Assembly: GCA_027459625.1 (NCBI GenBank)
Contig: DAIDHP010000001.1
Span: forward strand, 221,149 to 285,148
Length of the DNA stretch: 64,000 bases
Reading direction: 5' to 3'
Source: Chthonomonadales bacterium
GTDB taxonomy: Bacteria > Armatimonadota > Chthonomonadetes > Chthonomonadales > CAJBBX01
The notes beneath the pieces are model-generated. The model was not told where the DNA came from, made no database searches, and worked only from the letters and a program-made list of their open reading frames with translations. Below, one piece after another: positions 44,150 to 52,876 of this stretch; position 1 is the stretch's first letter; each line of letters begins with the position of its first letter. The translations under genes were made by a program, and so were the position numbers.

Positions 44150-45507
44150 TGAGACAATCCGTCGCTTTCAAAACTCGCTCTGATAAGGGGCAGGCATTGG
44201 TGCCGGTGATCTTCGTCACTCTCATCCTAACAACTTTCGGATTGATGACCGTTTCCATCGCGCATCAGCAAATGCTTCAAGCGCAGGAGACAGTGAACAA
44301 TACGAGGGCATGGTATATCGAGACTGGTGTCGTTCAATTGGAAGCGGAGCAATTGGAGGTGGCGACCAGTGGAGGCGTTACGCCTCCCATTATGAACACC
44401 GTAACAACCGCCGACTCAAACGGATGGTATCCCATGGGGGGAGGATGGTACAAGCCCTTCTTCTGCGACACATCTTCGCGAATTGATATCAACACAGCAT
44501 CTCAGAACATACTTGAGAATATACCCGCTTTCCAGCAAAATACGGATTTAGTCAACGCCGTGTTGGATTGGAGAGGATCTCAGCCCGATCCTTCTTATGA
44601 GTCCTATTATGAGTCTTTGAATCCTCCATACGATTCAAAGCGACAACCGTTTGAAACCACAAACGAACTTTTGCTCGTGGATGGCTTTACTCCCAGCTTG
44701 CTATACACTCCTTACCAAGGAACGAACATATCATACTCGACATCCAACGGTCAGCCTCTTCCTTTGTCGGAGATGATCACGACTTATTCCGAAGAGCTAA
44801 ATATGTCATCGAATAATACGGCACGCGTTAACATAACCACTGCGAACGCGTCGGCGTTGGAGCGAGCGGGATTCACTGGCGCACAGGCGAATGCAATCGT
44901 AAACTGGAGGGGGCAGTCGGGTCACACCTTCGGTTCCATTGCCGATGTGATGAATGTTCCCGGCATCGATCAGTCCACGATGGCGAAGGTGGCGGATAAC
45001 ATCACCACATCCACGGCGACATACCTCCCAGGAATGATTAACGCGAACACCGCCCCGGAGGAGGTGATGGATATCGTAACCAATAACGATCAAACTCTTG
45101 TGGACGCCATCATCAACGCTCGTGAATCAAATCCATTTCAAACTTTAAATGATCTATTTTCCATCCAAGGGTTATCGACAGTTGAGATACGGGAACTCGC
45201 GTCCATGTTTTGCGTGAAATCCTCGGTTTACCTCATCCGCGTGAAGGTTCGTCTTCCCGGTGAGAAGCGCACTCGCGCCGCCGAAGCGATGGTTGAGATG
45301 AATGCTCCTTCGAATACGGGATCTTCCACCTCATCCAGCAATCAGGGGAATTATCCCGCCCCTGTGATCAGACAGTTCAGAGAAGTGCCACAGGAACCAG
45401 GTTGGGATGAATGGCTGACAACTAATCAAAACGTGGTGATCAACCCGTCAAACACAACCCTTGGATCCAATCAGGCCGCTTCTCCGTTTAGTACACAATT
45501 TCCTTGA
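44149..45507 (+). CDS. gspK: GspK-like tip pseudopilin with helix-hairpin-helix repeats
   Basis: The product has 452 residues. The N-terminal segment (about 14-40, QALVPVIFVTLILTTFGLMT) is a GspK-type membrane anchor without the FTLxE motif, as is common in K. Three helix-hairpin-helix-like modules follow: SRIDINTASQNILENIPAFQ, then VNITTANASALERAGFTGAQ with IADVMNVPGIDQSTM, and MINANTAPEEVMDIVTN with LNDLFSIQGLSTVEI. Such (T2SSK, ComEA-like) modules are known in GspK. It caps the pseudopilus tip and limits its length. The ATG shares a base with the gspJ stop. A Ser-rich linker (about 385-400) precedes a C-terminal extension with QFREVPQEPGWDEWLTTNQN. Confidence 0.87.
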   Translation: MRQSVAFKTRSDKGQALVPVIFVTLILTTFGLMTVSIAHQQMLQAQETVNNTRAWYIETGVVQLEAEQLEVATSGGVTPPIMNTVTTADSNGWYPMGGGWYKPFFCDTSSRIDINTASQNILENIPAFQQNTDLVNAVLDWRGSQPDPSYESYYESLNPPYDSKRQPFETTNELLLVDGFTPSLLYTPYQGTNISYSTSNGQPLPLSEMITTYSEELNMSSNNTARVNITTANASALERAGFTGAQANAIVNWRGQSGHTFGSIADVMNVPGIDQSTMAKVADNITTSTATYLPGMINANTAPEEVMDIVTNNDQTLVDAIINARESNPFQTLNDLFSIQGLSTVEIRELASMFCVKSSVYLIRVKVRLPGEKRTRAAEAMVEMNAPSNTGSSTSSSNQGNYPAPVIRQFREVPQEPGWDEWLTTNQNVVINPSNTTLGSNQAASPFSTQFP

Positions 45508-45521
45508 GGTGTTACCAATAG

Positions 45522-47192
45522 ATGATATCAATCGGTCTGTCAAAACAAAATAGGTCCAAGTCGAATCTACCCACCCACTCCAAAAGATATGTGGGAGTGG
45601 AGTTCGGCGTTGGAGCGGTTAAAGTGGCTGAGGTGGAATTTCATGGTGACACCTGCAGAGTGATCAAACACGGCGCGTCGCCATATCCTATCTCCTACTG
45701 GGATGACCTACCCGCGCACGTGGATGATTTCAGCCAAGCGTTGAAAACCGCCATGAGCGGAGCTGGGATAGCCGCAAATCGGGTGGTGGTGGCAATTCCG
45801 AGACGGCTTGTGACTCTGAAATTCGCTAATCTGCCGAAAGCTAGCGAGGAGCAGATAGAGGGGCTGGTGCAGTTTGAAGCTCAGCAATATATTCCATTCC
45901 CCATCGAAGAGGTGGTTATTTCGCATCAGTCCTTCCCTTCGGTAAAAAATGATATGACCACCGTGATGATCGCAGCCGCTCGAACCCAGACGGTGATAGA
46001 TTTTCTGCGTATTTTTGACAAGGTCAACATATCCGTGCGAAGGTTATCCATATCATCGCTTGCTTTGGTTGATATTCCCGGTCAAGAGGAGGGTCACCGC
46101 GCCATTCTCCAATTGGAGCCGGGAGAACTGGGATTGACCATGATCGAAAACGGAAACGCGATTTTCACTCGCTCGGCTATATATCATGAACTATCCAATA
46201 ACGCCACGGATATCGGACCTATCTCTGATGAGTTGGCGCGCACACTCGCCGCGTTTCAAAACGAGCGCAGGGATGTGGAGATAAAAGAACTCTCCGTCTG
46301 CGGAGATCATCGTTTTTATTCCGTGTTGCTTTCACAGCTTAACGATATTTTTAACATCTCATTCCAAAATCTGGACGGCAATCTATTTCCTGCCGCAAAC
46401 CCGGATACATTGGACTATGCGGTATGCATTGGGCTCTGCGTCGGAGAGGTTTTACGCAAGTCCCATCCGATAAACCTTATCCCAGCCTTTCACCAGGATA
46501 AGCGAGAACTGCAAAAGAGGAAGATGAATCGCACCGCCATGTTGGCTCTCGGAGCGATTGCGGTTATCGCATTAGTGTGGTTAGTGACACAGTTTATCTC
46601 CACAGAGAACGCACAAAGAAAAGAGGCTTTACGCTGGAATCTGAGCTTGGATCAGGCTAATAAGAGAATCAAAGAGTTGAAAGAGGATAACGACATACTT
46701 CAAAAAATGATAACGAGCCTAAATTCCAGCGCAGTATCCCGTCCGGATATGGTTAGTATCATCAAAGCTGCCGGGGACGCAGTGCCTAACCATCAAACGT
46801 TATATCTAACTCGGCTCTCCTACGGTGCGGGAGGGATTATTACCTTGAGAGGCAATGCGAACACTCCGCTGGACGCTACGAAGTATGCACAATCCTTGGA
46901 GCAATGCGGCTTATTTAGCGAAATACATATCGGTTATTTGGGGGATTCACAGAATAGCGGCATGAATGCGCCAATCGTAAAAAAAGCGACACCTCTGGCG
47001 CCTTTGGGCAAATCCGGAACTCCCGTAGGTCAGGATCCCACGCTGAATGGTTCCTCTGGTCCAACGGAAACTAATTTCCTGATTACCTGTCAGGTTCGTG
47101 ATGTGGGATCGGCCACATCACGATATGTCATGGATAGCAAATCGGTTTTTGTCAAGCATACTCTTCTAACGGCCAAAGGAAATATGGAATGA
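45522..47192 (+). CDS. gspL: GspL-like protein: PilM-type actin fold fused to a PilN-type membrane domain
   Basis: The product has 556 residues. GAGGTG lies ten bases before the ATG. Residues about 22-330 form a PilM-type actin-like domain: YVGVEFGVGAVKVAEVEFHG, VVVAIPRRLVTLKFANLP, LVQFEAQQYIPFPIEEVV and MIAAARTQTVIDFLRIFDK. One membrane segment follows (about 338-362, LALGAIAVIALVWLVTQFI), then a coiled coil (about 375-400) and a PilN-like domain (about 410-530, with TLRGNANTPLDATKYAQSLE). In type II systems GspL holds the GspE motor at the membrane and contacts GspM. In type IV pili PilM and PilN are separate; fused into one chain as here they equal GspL. It overlaps gspM by ATGA. Confidence 0.88.
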   Translation: MISIGLSKQNRSKSNLPTHSKRYVGVEFGVGAVKVAEVEFHGDTCRVIKHGASPYPISYWDDLPAHVDDFSQALKTAMSGAGIAANRVVVAIPRRLVTLKFANLPKASEEQIEGLVQFEAQQYIPFPIEEVVISHQSFPSVKNDMTTVMIAAARTQTVIDFLRIFDKVNISVRRLSISSLALVDIPGQEEGHRAILQLEPGELGLTMIENGNAIFTRSAIYHELSNNATDIGPISDELARTLAAFQNERRDVEIKELSVCGDHRFYSVLLSQLNDIFNISFQNLDGNLFPAANPDTLDYAVCIGLCVGEVLRKSHPINLIPAFHQDKRELQKRKMNRTAMLALGAIAVIALVWLVTQFISTENAQRKEALRWNLSLDQANKRIKELKEDNDILQKMITSLNSSAVSRPDMVSIIKAAGDAVPNHQTLYLTRLSYGAGGIITLRGNANTPLDATKYAQSLEQCGLFSEIHIGYLGDSQNSGMNAPIVKKATPLAPLGKSGTPVGQDPTLNGSSGPTETNFLITCQVRDVGSATSRYVMDSKSVFVKHTLLTAKGNME

Positions 47193-47722
47193 AAGAGTTT
47201 TGGGAAGCGCGCAACAAAAGAGAGCGTTGGTTAATAATCATGGCGGTGTTATCCATTATCACATCGGTACCATTCATGTTCACACCAACTTCGGGATTGA
47301 CCAAAGCGTTATTGCCCGCCAATGTTGCACGTCAAAAATACCAGCAAGCGGTGGAGCAGAATAAGGAGATGATTCTGGATGGAAAGCAGATGAAGCACAA
47401 GCTGAGCGAATGGACCTTCCATTCCAATCCGGACGCACTAATCCCCCAACTCATAGACACCCTCCAGAAGCAGTCCGATAAGGGTGGGGTTCACTTGATT
47501 GAGATACGTCCGTTGCGCACCATCCAAAATGATAAATTGGCAATGATCCCGATCAGTATCCGTTGCGAATGCCCCTTCGACAAGGCAATAGCCTTCCTTT
47601 ATTATTTGGAGGATCCCTCTAGCAAGATGGTGGTGGATAGAGTGGACATTTCCTCCTCAGGCACAAATGGTAACTTAGTGGACATGAATGCGCAGATCGC
47701 CGCATACACCCAAACCCAGTAG
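47189..47722 (+). CDS. gspM: GspM/PilO-like inner-membrane protein
   Basis: The product has 177 residues. A short cytoplasmic start (MKEFWEARNKRER), one membrane segment (about 14-33, WLIIMAVLSIITSVPFMF) and a periplasmic part with a helical stretch (about 45-85) and a ferredoxin-like domain (about 90-170, PLRTIQNDKLAMIPISIRCE, IAFLYYLEDPSSKMVVDRVD). That layout is the PilO/GspM design, where the protein pairs with PilN/GspL in the inner-membrane platform. AAAGGAAAT lies upstream and the start overlaps the gspL stop. Sequence identity in this family is always low, so the call relies on topology and position. Confidence 0.82.
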   Translation: MKEFWEARNKRERWLIIMAVLSIITSVPFMFTPTSGLTKALLPANVARQKYQQAVEQNKEMILDGKQMKHKLSEWTFHSNPDALIPQLIDTLQKQSDKGGVHLIEIRPLRTIQNDKLAMIPISIRCECPFDKAIAFLYYLEDPSSKMVVDRVDISSSGTNGNLVDMNAQIAAYTQTQ

Positions 47723-47763
47723 CGATCATGCATGTGGAACAGAAAGCGGAATAGGTGGAAGAT

Positions 47764-48501
47764 ATGAAAACACGAAAAAACAGACGGAATATTAACGTGA
47801 TGGTGTTTTTGGTTGTTGCGATTGTGGCTCTATTGGCTATTGTTTACGCCTCCACGCGCAAACCGGAAAGTACCCGTTCCAACGTAAAGGCGAATTCCGT
47901 GGAGAGTGCAAATTCCACTCAAAAGCACATCTTGACGGCGACACAACGTCCTACACTCGCCTATTATCAAACCGGTATGAGCGGAAACCTTTTCACAAAT
48001 CCGGCTAATGAAACCGCTCCCGTATCTACGACCGCAACGCAGTTGCCTCCGGCGAATACCGCTCCCGTTGTGGTTGATCCGCTAGGCGATTACAGTTACA
48101 CCGGAACGGTTACATTCGATGGACAAACGCTCGCCCTTGTTGAGAATAAAAAAACCAATGACGGGCAATATCTGAAATGCGGGGATTCCTTCCTAGGGGG
48201 GAGCGTGAAATCCATTTCCGATTCATCGATCACATTGACGATCGCGGGTAAACCCCGCACCATGGATAAAACCAATAACTTCAAACTAGTTCCTTTGGAT
48301 AAGGACGCGGTAATGCCAAAGCAGGCAGAAGCCACTCCTGAAAAAGTCAAGACGGATAACAAGAGTGAGACGAACAACAATAATGATAACCAGAATTTCA
48401 ATCGTGCGAATTTCTTCCAGCAATTTCGCGGACGTTTCCGAGGACGCTTTCAAGGCGGTCCCGGGGGGTTCCCGCCCCCTCCAGGTGGTTTTGGCGGTTA
48501 A
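47764..48501 (+). CDS. GspC/PilP-like inner-membrane protein with Arg/Phe/Gly/Pro-rich tail
   Basis: The product has 245 residues from the ATG at 47764, which has GGTGGA just upstream; a GTG at 47755 is in frame but less likely. One membrane segment (about 12-29, VMVFLVVAIVALLAIVYAS), a disordered linker rich in Thr, Ala and Pro (about 35-105), and a small beta domain (about 108-185: YSYTGTVTFDGQTLALVENK, YLKCGDSFLGGSVKSI, SITLTIAGKPRTM). That beta domain is like the homology region of GspC/PilP, which touches the secretin N0 domain. After it come Asn/Lys-rich residues and a tail of RGRFRGRFQGGPGGFPPPPG. The tail is unlike any GspC I know. The position just before gspD supports the role. Confidence 0.75.
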   Translation: MKTRKNRRNINVMVFLVVAIVALLAIVYASTRKPESTRSNVKANSVESANSTQKHILTATQRPTLAYYQTGMSGNLFTNPANETAPVSTTATQLPPANTAPVVVDPLGDYSYTGTVTFDGQTLALVENKKTNDGQYLKCGDSFLGGSVKSISDSSITLTIAGKPRTMDKTNNFKLVPLDKDAVMPKQAEATPEKVKTDNKSETNNNNDNQNFNRANFFQQFRGRFRGRFQGGPGGFPPPPGGFGG

Positions 48502-48547
48502 AAATCGCAGAGTTTTAACATACCCTTACAACCAAGGATAATCAGAC

Positions 48548-51493
48548 GTGATCTTTATATTTCGGCGGAAGGATGACAAATCTAGCATGAAGAGAAAGTT
48601 AATAACTACAAATCCAATACGCTTGTCCATGTTGTGGATGAGGGGACTGCGGCTGGGGCTTCGATTCATACCGCCCCTATTGTGTTTGCTGGGTTTGCTC
48701 ACCTTCGGGTACGCCCAAACCACTCCTACGCCAAATCCACCCGCTCCCAAGCCGCCGGCGGGACAACAAGGCGGCGTATCGCAACCCGCCCCTACCCCTC
48801 CCAATCCAGCGACCAATCCGCCTGGGGGGCAAAATGGCACCGGTTCGCAACCGCCTCAACAACCTACCACCGTTCCGCCTCCGGGATCCGGCAATGTGGG
48901 AACTCAGAATACTTCGGGCACGGTCGTTCCGCCGAATAACATTCCCTCCAACCTCAGCGGAACGGTGACGATGGATTTCAGGAACGCAGACATCGACAAT
49001 GTTTTGAAGTTTTTCGCCATGGCGACGAACTGGCAGATCATCCCGGATCCCAGCTTATCGGGAACGGTTACGATTATCTGCCCTCATCCGTTGAGTATCG
49101 ACCAGGCGTTCCAAGTGCTTCAATCCACGCTACAGGTGAGAGGATTCATAGGGCAATTCGACAACACCGGAAATAATGTCATTTTGAAGATTGTCCCCCT
49201 CGCGCGTGCGGTTCAGAGCACCACCCTGTTGCAGACAAGCACGACCAATTTGAGCGATCTATCCGATCAAGTTGTGACTCTCGTCATTCCAATTCAAAAC
49301 GCGGACGCAGCCACGCTGGCGAAAGAGCTACAGCCCGTAATAAACATAGGGGCGAGTTTAACCGCAAGCTCCGGTACAAACTCCCTAATTGTCACGGATG
49401 TCGCCTCCAACGTGGAAAGAATTAGCCAACTCGTCACGTTGCTCGATAAGACCGCGAGTAGCAATGAAATCAAAGTGTTCACGCTAAAAAACTCTGACGC
49501 CTCGGAAGTCAGTAGCATCCTGAATCAAGTCTTCCAGCAGATGTACAATAGCGGGAACCCCGTTCAGACGGCGCAACCCCAACCGGGGCGTCCCGGTTTC
49601 CAGCAGGAAAATCGGCTTCATGGCTCCTTTACAAGCATTGCGGACACCAATACAAATTCCGTCATAGTTCTGGCGACCAAGGACAATATGGAAAAAGTTA
49701 CCGCACTGATAAATCAGTTGGATGCGAACATGAATGGTCCCATGTCCACCAAAATTGTGAAGTTGAAATACGCGGACGCCACCGATGCTGCAAGCATTAT
49801 CAATGAAGCGGTTACTTCCAATACAACCAGCAATAACGCAGGCAGAGGCGGGTTCTTCGGGCTCATAGCCAGCCGCCTAACTCAGGGGCAAGGAGATCAG
49901 TTTTCAAATGTGGTCGCGGATGCACGCACCAATTCGTTGATCATCACAGCAAATGCTGACAGAATGCAGAAGATAAATGCGATCATCAAAGAGCTTGACG
50001 TCGATGTTCCCGCCCAAGCGACTACCGCAGTGATTCCTCTGCAAAATGTCCAAGCGTCGAATATTGCGAGCATGTTGAACACGGCTTTCGGTGCCAACGT
50101 AAATTTTAATAACCTCACCACTTCGAGTATGTTTAACAGTTCAACTTTCGGCACAAGCACAAATCGGAATTCCAGCCTCGGATTGAACACTAGCACCATG
50201 GGACGTTCCGTAGGAAACGGCAGAGGTGTAACTTCGGCAAATGGTTCGACTATCTCCTCCAATGATCCCACCACAAATAATCAGGGCATCCCTGGAGTGC
50301 TTACAAACCAAGGTTTCGTTCCGGATACGACTACTGACCCGAATGCTCCAAACAACAACCTTTCACGCCAAGGTCCGTTCATTAGAAATATGATGAACTC
50401 ATTTAATCGAAGCGGCACGAATAATACCACCGCCGGCATTCAATGGGGCCGGGGTCAAACCGGGGAGTACACCGGATTGATTGATCTGAGTAATAACGTG
50501 AGTATCATACCGGATACCACAACAAACTCACTCATCGTGAATGGCACGCCCGATGCAATCGCCGCAGTCAAAGAAATTGTCGCGAAACTCGACGTTGCGC
50601 CAAAGCAGGTGATGATTGAGGTGATTATCGCGGAAGCCTCCCTCGACGCCGCGGAAAAGCTTGGTTTCCAGTTCGATGCACACGGAATTGGCAAATTCCT
50701 TGGCACGGAAGTGAATCACGGCGGATCCAGCAACTTCTCCGTATCCGGAGGAACCTATTCATCCAATACCGGTTCACCCATGACACCTGGATTCCAATAT
50801 GGCTTGTCCGCTTTAAACGGCAATTTCGATGCCTTGCTGCAGGCTTTGAAAACGGACCAAAAGGTGCACATCATATCGACGCCAAAAATATTCACAGCTA
50901 ATAATCAAACGGCTGAAATTCAGATTACAACGGATGTGCCTTATGTGACTAGTTCCTACTCCGGTGGTATACTGAACACCGGCGGGTCGAACGTGAATTA
51001 CTCTTTCCTGCCCGTTGGCGTGCAATTGGAAGTTGATCCTCACATCGCAAGCAACGGACTTGTCACAATTGATGTCGCATCAACTACAAGCGAGTTACTT
51101 GGATATATCAACCTTTCCTCGGGGCTAAATTCAAGCGGCGCCCCCGCAACCATTCAAGCTCCGGAAACCGCTGAACGCACAGCGTATACTAGCGTGGCGG
51201 TGCGAAACAACGAATTGGTGGCGCTCGGAGGAATGATGAGCACCACTGAATCCAAAACGGTGAACAAAATCCCAATTCTCGGAGATCTCCCGATAGTAGG
51301 CAGTTTGTTCCAATCCACGAGCACGGATAAGCAAAAGACAGAGTTGATGATCTTCATGGTTCCTCATATCGTGGAAACCGATATGGATGTGGATATGATG
51401 ACGAAGGATAGCTCAAAGGGAGTTGTCAAAGAGTTCCCAAATCTCCCGAAGCAGTTTCCATCCCTTACTCCGATAACAACAGATAAGAAATAG
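48548..51493 (+). CDS. gspD: Type II secretion outer-membrane secretin GspD
   Basis: The product has 981 residues from a GTG at 48548 (AAGGA nine bases upstream); an ATG at 48587 is a close alternative. A signal-like hydrophobic run lies at about 41-56. Residues about 58-135 are almost all Pro, Gly, Gln, Thr and Asn. An N0/STN-type region (VTMDFRNADIDNVLKFFAMA) and three N1-like repeats follow (VVTLVIPIQNADAATLAKEL; IKVFTLKNSDASEVSSILNQ; TKIVKLKYADATDAASIINE, plus a later TTAVIPLQNVQASNIASMLN). The secretin domain (about 680-960) has VMIEVIIAEASLDAAEKLGF, VHIISTPKIFTANNQTAEI and VNKIPILGDLPIVGSLF. Large loops rich in Asn, Ser and Thr are inserted in the N-domains. It forms the outer-membrane gate. 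Confidence 0.95.
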   Translation: MIFIFRRKDDKSSMKRKLITTNPIRLSMLWMRGLRLGLRFIPPLLCLLGLLTFGYAQTTPTPNPPAPKPPAGQQGGVSQPAPTPPNPATNPPGGQNGTGSQPPQQPTTVPPPGSGNVGTQNTSGTVVPPNNIPSNLSGTVTMDFRNADIDNVLKFFAMATNWQIIPDPSLSGTVTIICPHPLSIDQAFQVLQSTLQVRGFIGQFDNTGNNVILKIVPLARAVQSTTLLQTSTTNLSDLSDQVVTLVIPIQNADAATLAKELQPVINIGASLTASSGTNSLIVTDVASNVERISQLVTLLDKTASSNEIKVFTLKNSDASEVSSILNQVFQQMYNSGNPVQTAQPQPGRPGFQQENRLHGSFTSIADTNTNSVIVLATKDNMEKVTALINQLDANMNGPMSTKIVKLKYADATDAASIINEAVTSNTTSNNAGRGGFFGLIASRLTQGQGDQFSNVVADARTNSLIITANADRMQKINAIIKELDVDVPAQATTAVIPLQNVQASNIASMLNTAFGANVNFNNLTTSSMFNSSTFGTSTNRNSSLGLNTSTMGRSVGNGRGVTSANGSTISSNDPTTNNQGIPGVLTNQGFVPDTTTDPNAPNNNLSRQGPFIRNMMNSFNRSGTNNTTAGIQWGRGQTGEYTGLIDLSNNVSIIPDTTTNSLIVNGTPDAIAAVKEIVAKLDVAPKQVMIEVIIAEASLDAAEKLGFQFDAHGIGKFLGTEVNHGGSSNFSVSGGTYSSNTGSPMTPGFQYGLSALNGNFDALLQALKTDQKVHIISTPKIFTANNQTAEIQITTDVPYVTSSYSGGILNTGGSNVNYSFLPVGVQLEVDPHIASNGLVTIDVASTTSELLGYINLSSGLNSSGAPATIQAPETAERTAYTSVAVRNNELVALGGMMSTTESKTVNKIPILGDLPIVGSLFQSTSTDKQKTELMIFMVPHIVETDMDVDMMTKDSSKGVVKEFPNLPKQFPSLTPITTDKK

Positions 51494-51505
51494 GCTTCAG
51501 TAAGA

Positions 51506-52756
51506 ATGAGGATGCATATATTGGTCCGAATGAAACATGTCGTTTTTTTGTTCACTCTAATAGCGGGATCTTCCATGATCCCGCTTTCCTCATATGGATT
51601 GCCGAATCCACCCACTCCGGCAAATCCTATCATCAGGGTCGCATTAATCCGCCATTTCGGTCATCCAAACGAACTTTTGTTAAGGATTCCTGCAAATTCG
51701 GAGTTGTACACATCCTCCTCCCCCACCCCGATTTCAGTGCACGAAGAGAGTGTCGTGCACATTTACCTTCAGAATAATCAATTGCATGTTTCCGGATTGC
51801 AAGACATGGAGGCAACAAACTGCGATAGCGCAGTTTTCACCCCCAGTTCACCGCAGGATACGATTAGGATATCGGTTGCAACCTATCCTGGAGCGGATTA
51901 TCAAGGGGACATCAGGATTTCCCCATGGGTGCATGACGGAGTTAACGGCATCCTGATCGTGAACGAACTTCCAATGGAAACCTACTTGCGCGGTGTGTTG
52001 CCTGTTGAAATGGGGGCGGACGCACCTATGGAGGCGTTGAAAGCTCAGGCAATCACTGCCAGAACCTACACTTTGACATGCCTGAAATCACATGACTATC
52101 CCTATGACGTCACGGACACCACGCAATACCAGGCTTACGGAGGCGCAGATGTGGATAATCCCAGATCGGATATGGCAGTTGAATCCACCCTGGGAATGGT
52201 TCTTTTTCATGATGGCAAGTTGGTCCCTGCGGATTATTACGCGGATTGCGGTGGTATCACGGCTCCAGGCAACGGACCGCAGGATTACCCGCCGTCCATT
52301 GTGGACGCTCCCCTTGGCTCCACAACCGACTATTGCACGAATGGCAAATATCACAAGTGGTACCTCTCGTTACACCTATCGGATATTCAACGCTCACTGC
52401 CGGTGTCTATCCAAACCAACGTTGGCAATCTTAAGGAGATCACCGCGCTGGATCATGACATATCCGGTCGCATATTGAACCTTTTATTAATAGGTGACAA
52501 AGGCGAGGATATCGTCAAAGCGGCGCAGTTCCGCGCCATGCTGGGGTTCGATCGTTTGAGATCCACTCTTTTCACGATCAGCGCGCAACCAGACGGGCGT
52601 ATCTTATTTGACGGCAAAGGATGGGGGCATGGAAGGGGCCTATGCCAGGATGGCGCGATGGGGATGGCGTCTCCACCGTATAATATGAACTATCGACAAA
52701 TTCTTCTGCACTACTTTCCAGACTCGGAAATCATGTATTACGCTGTTTCATATTGA
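51506..52756 (+). CDS. Exported SpoIID/LytB-domain protein
   Basis: The product has 416 residues (an ATG at 51530 is also possible). A signal peptide is seen (KHVVFLFTLIAGSSMIPLSS). The SpoIID domain (about 145-280) has NELPMETYLRGVLPVEMG, LKAQAITARTYTLTCLKSHD, the catalytic-type Glu in VLPVEM, and ADYYADCGGITAPG. The C-terminal half ends in GWGHGRGLCQDGAMGMASPP and ILLHYFPDSEI, also family marks. SpoIID is a lytic transglycosylase acting on peptidoglycan strands lacking stem peptides; LytB proteins are amidase modifiers. In a non-sporulating didermic cell such proteins may trim the wall. It begins 12 bases after gspD and may be part of the operon, which would make sense for wall remodelling around the secretin; that link is inference. 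Confidence 0.88.
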   Translation: MRMHILVRMKHVVFLFTLIAGSSMIPLSSYGLPNPPTPANPIIRVALIRHFGHPNELLLRIPANSELYTSSSPTPISVHEESVVHIYLQNNQLHVSGLQDMEATNCDSAVFTPSSPQDTIRISVATYPGADYQGDIRISPWVHDGVNGILIVNELPMETYLRGVLPVEMGADAPMEALKAQAITARTYTLTCLKSHDYPYDVTDTTQYQAYGGADVDNPRSDMAVESTLGMVLFHDGKLVPADYYADCGGITAPGNGPQDYPPSIVDAPLGSTTDYCTNGKYHKWYLSLHLSDIQRSLPVSIQTNVGNLKEITALDHDISGRILNLLLIGDKGEDIVKAAQFRAMLGFDRLRSTLFTISAQPDGRILFDGKGWGHGRGLCQDGAMGMASPPYNMNYRQILLHYFPDSEIMYYAVSY

Positions 52757-52819
52757 TTATCCGCGATCACATCACTCACCTTCGTACAACTCACTTTTTC
52801 GGTTCAATCATGGGTGGAT

Positions 52820-52848
52820 TTGCCATGCAGGCTAAACTGTGCTATCCT
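52820..52848 (+). promoter_or_regulatory. Sigma-70-type promoter for der-glnE
   Basis: TTGCCA (52820-52825), a 17-base spacer and TATCCT (52843-52848). An inverted repeat ATCCTA/TAGGAT (52844-52849 and 52857-52862) overlaps the -10 element and the start region, and a GGAGG ribosome site follows before the ATG at 52877. Confidence 0.5.
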
Positions 52849-52876
52849 AATTCCAATAGGATGGAGGAATGATTGA

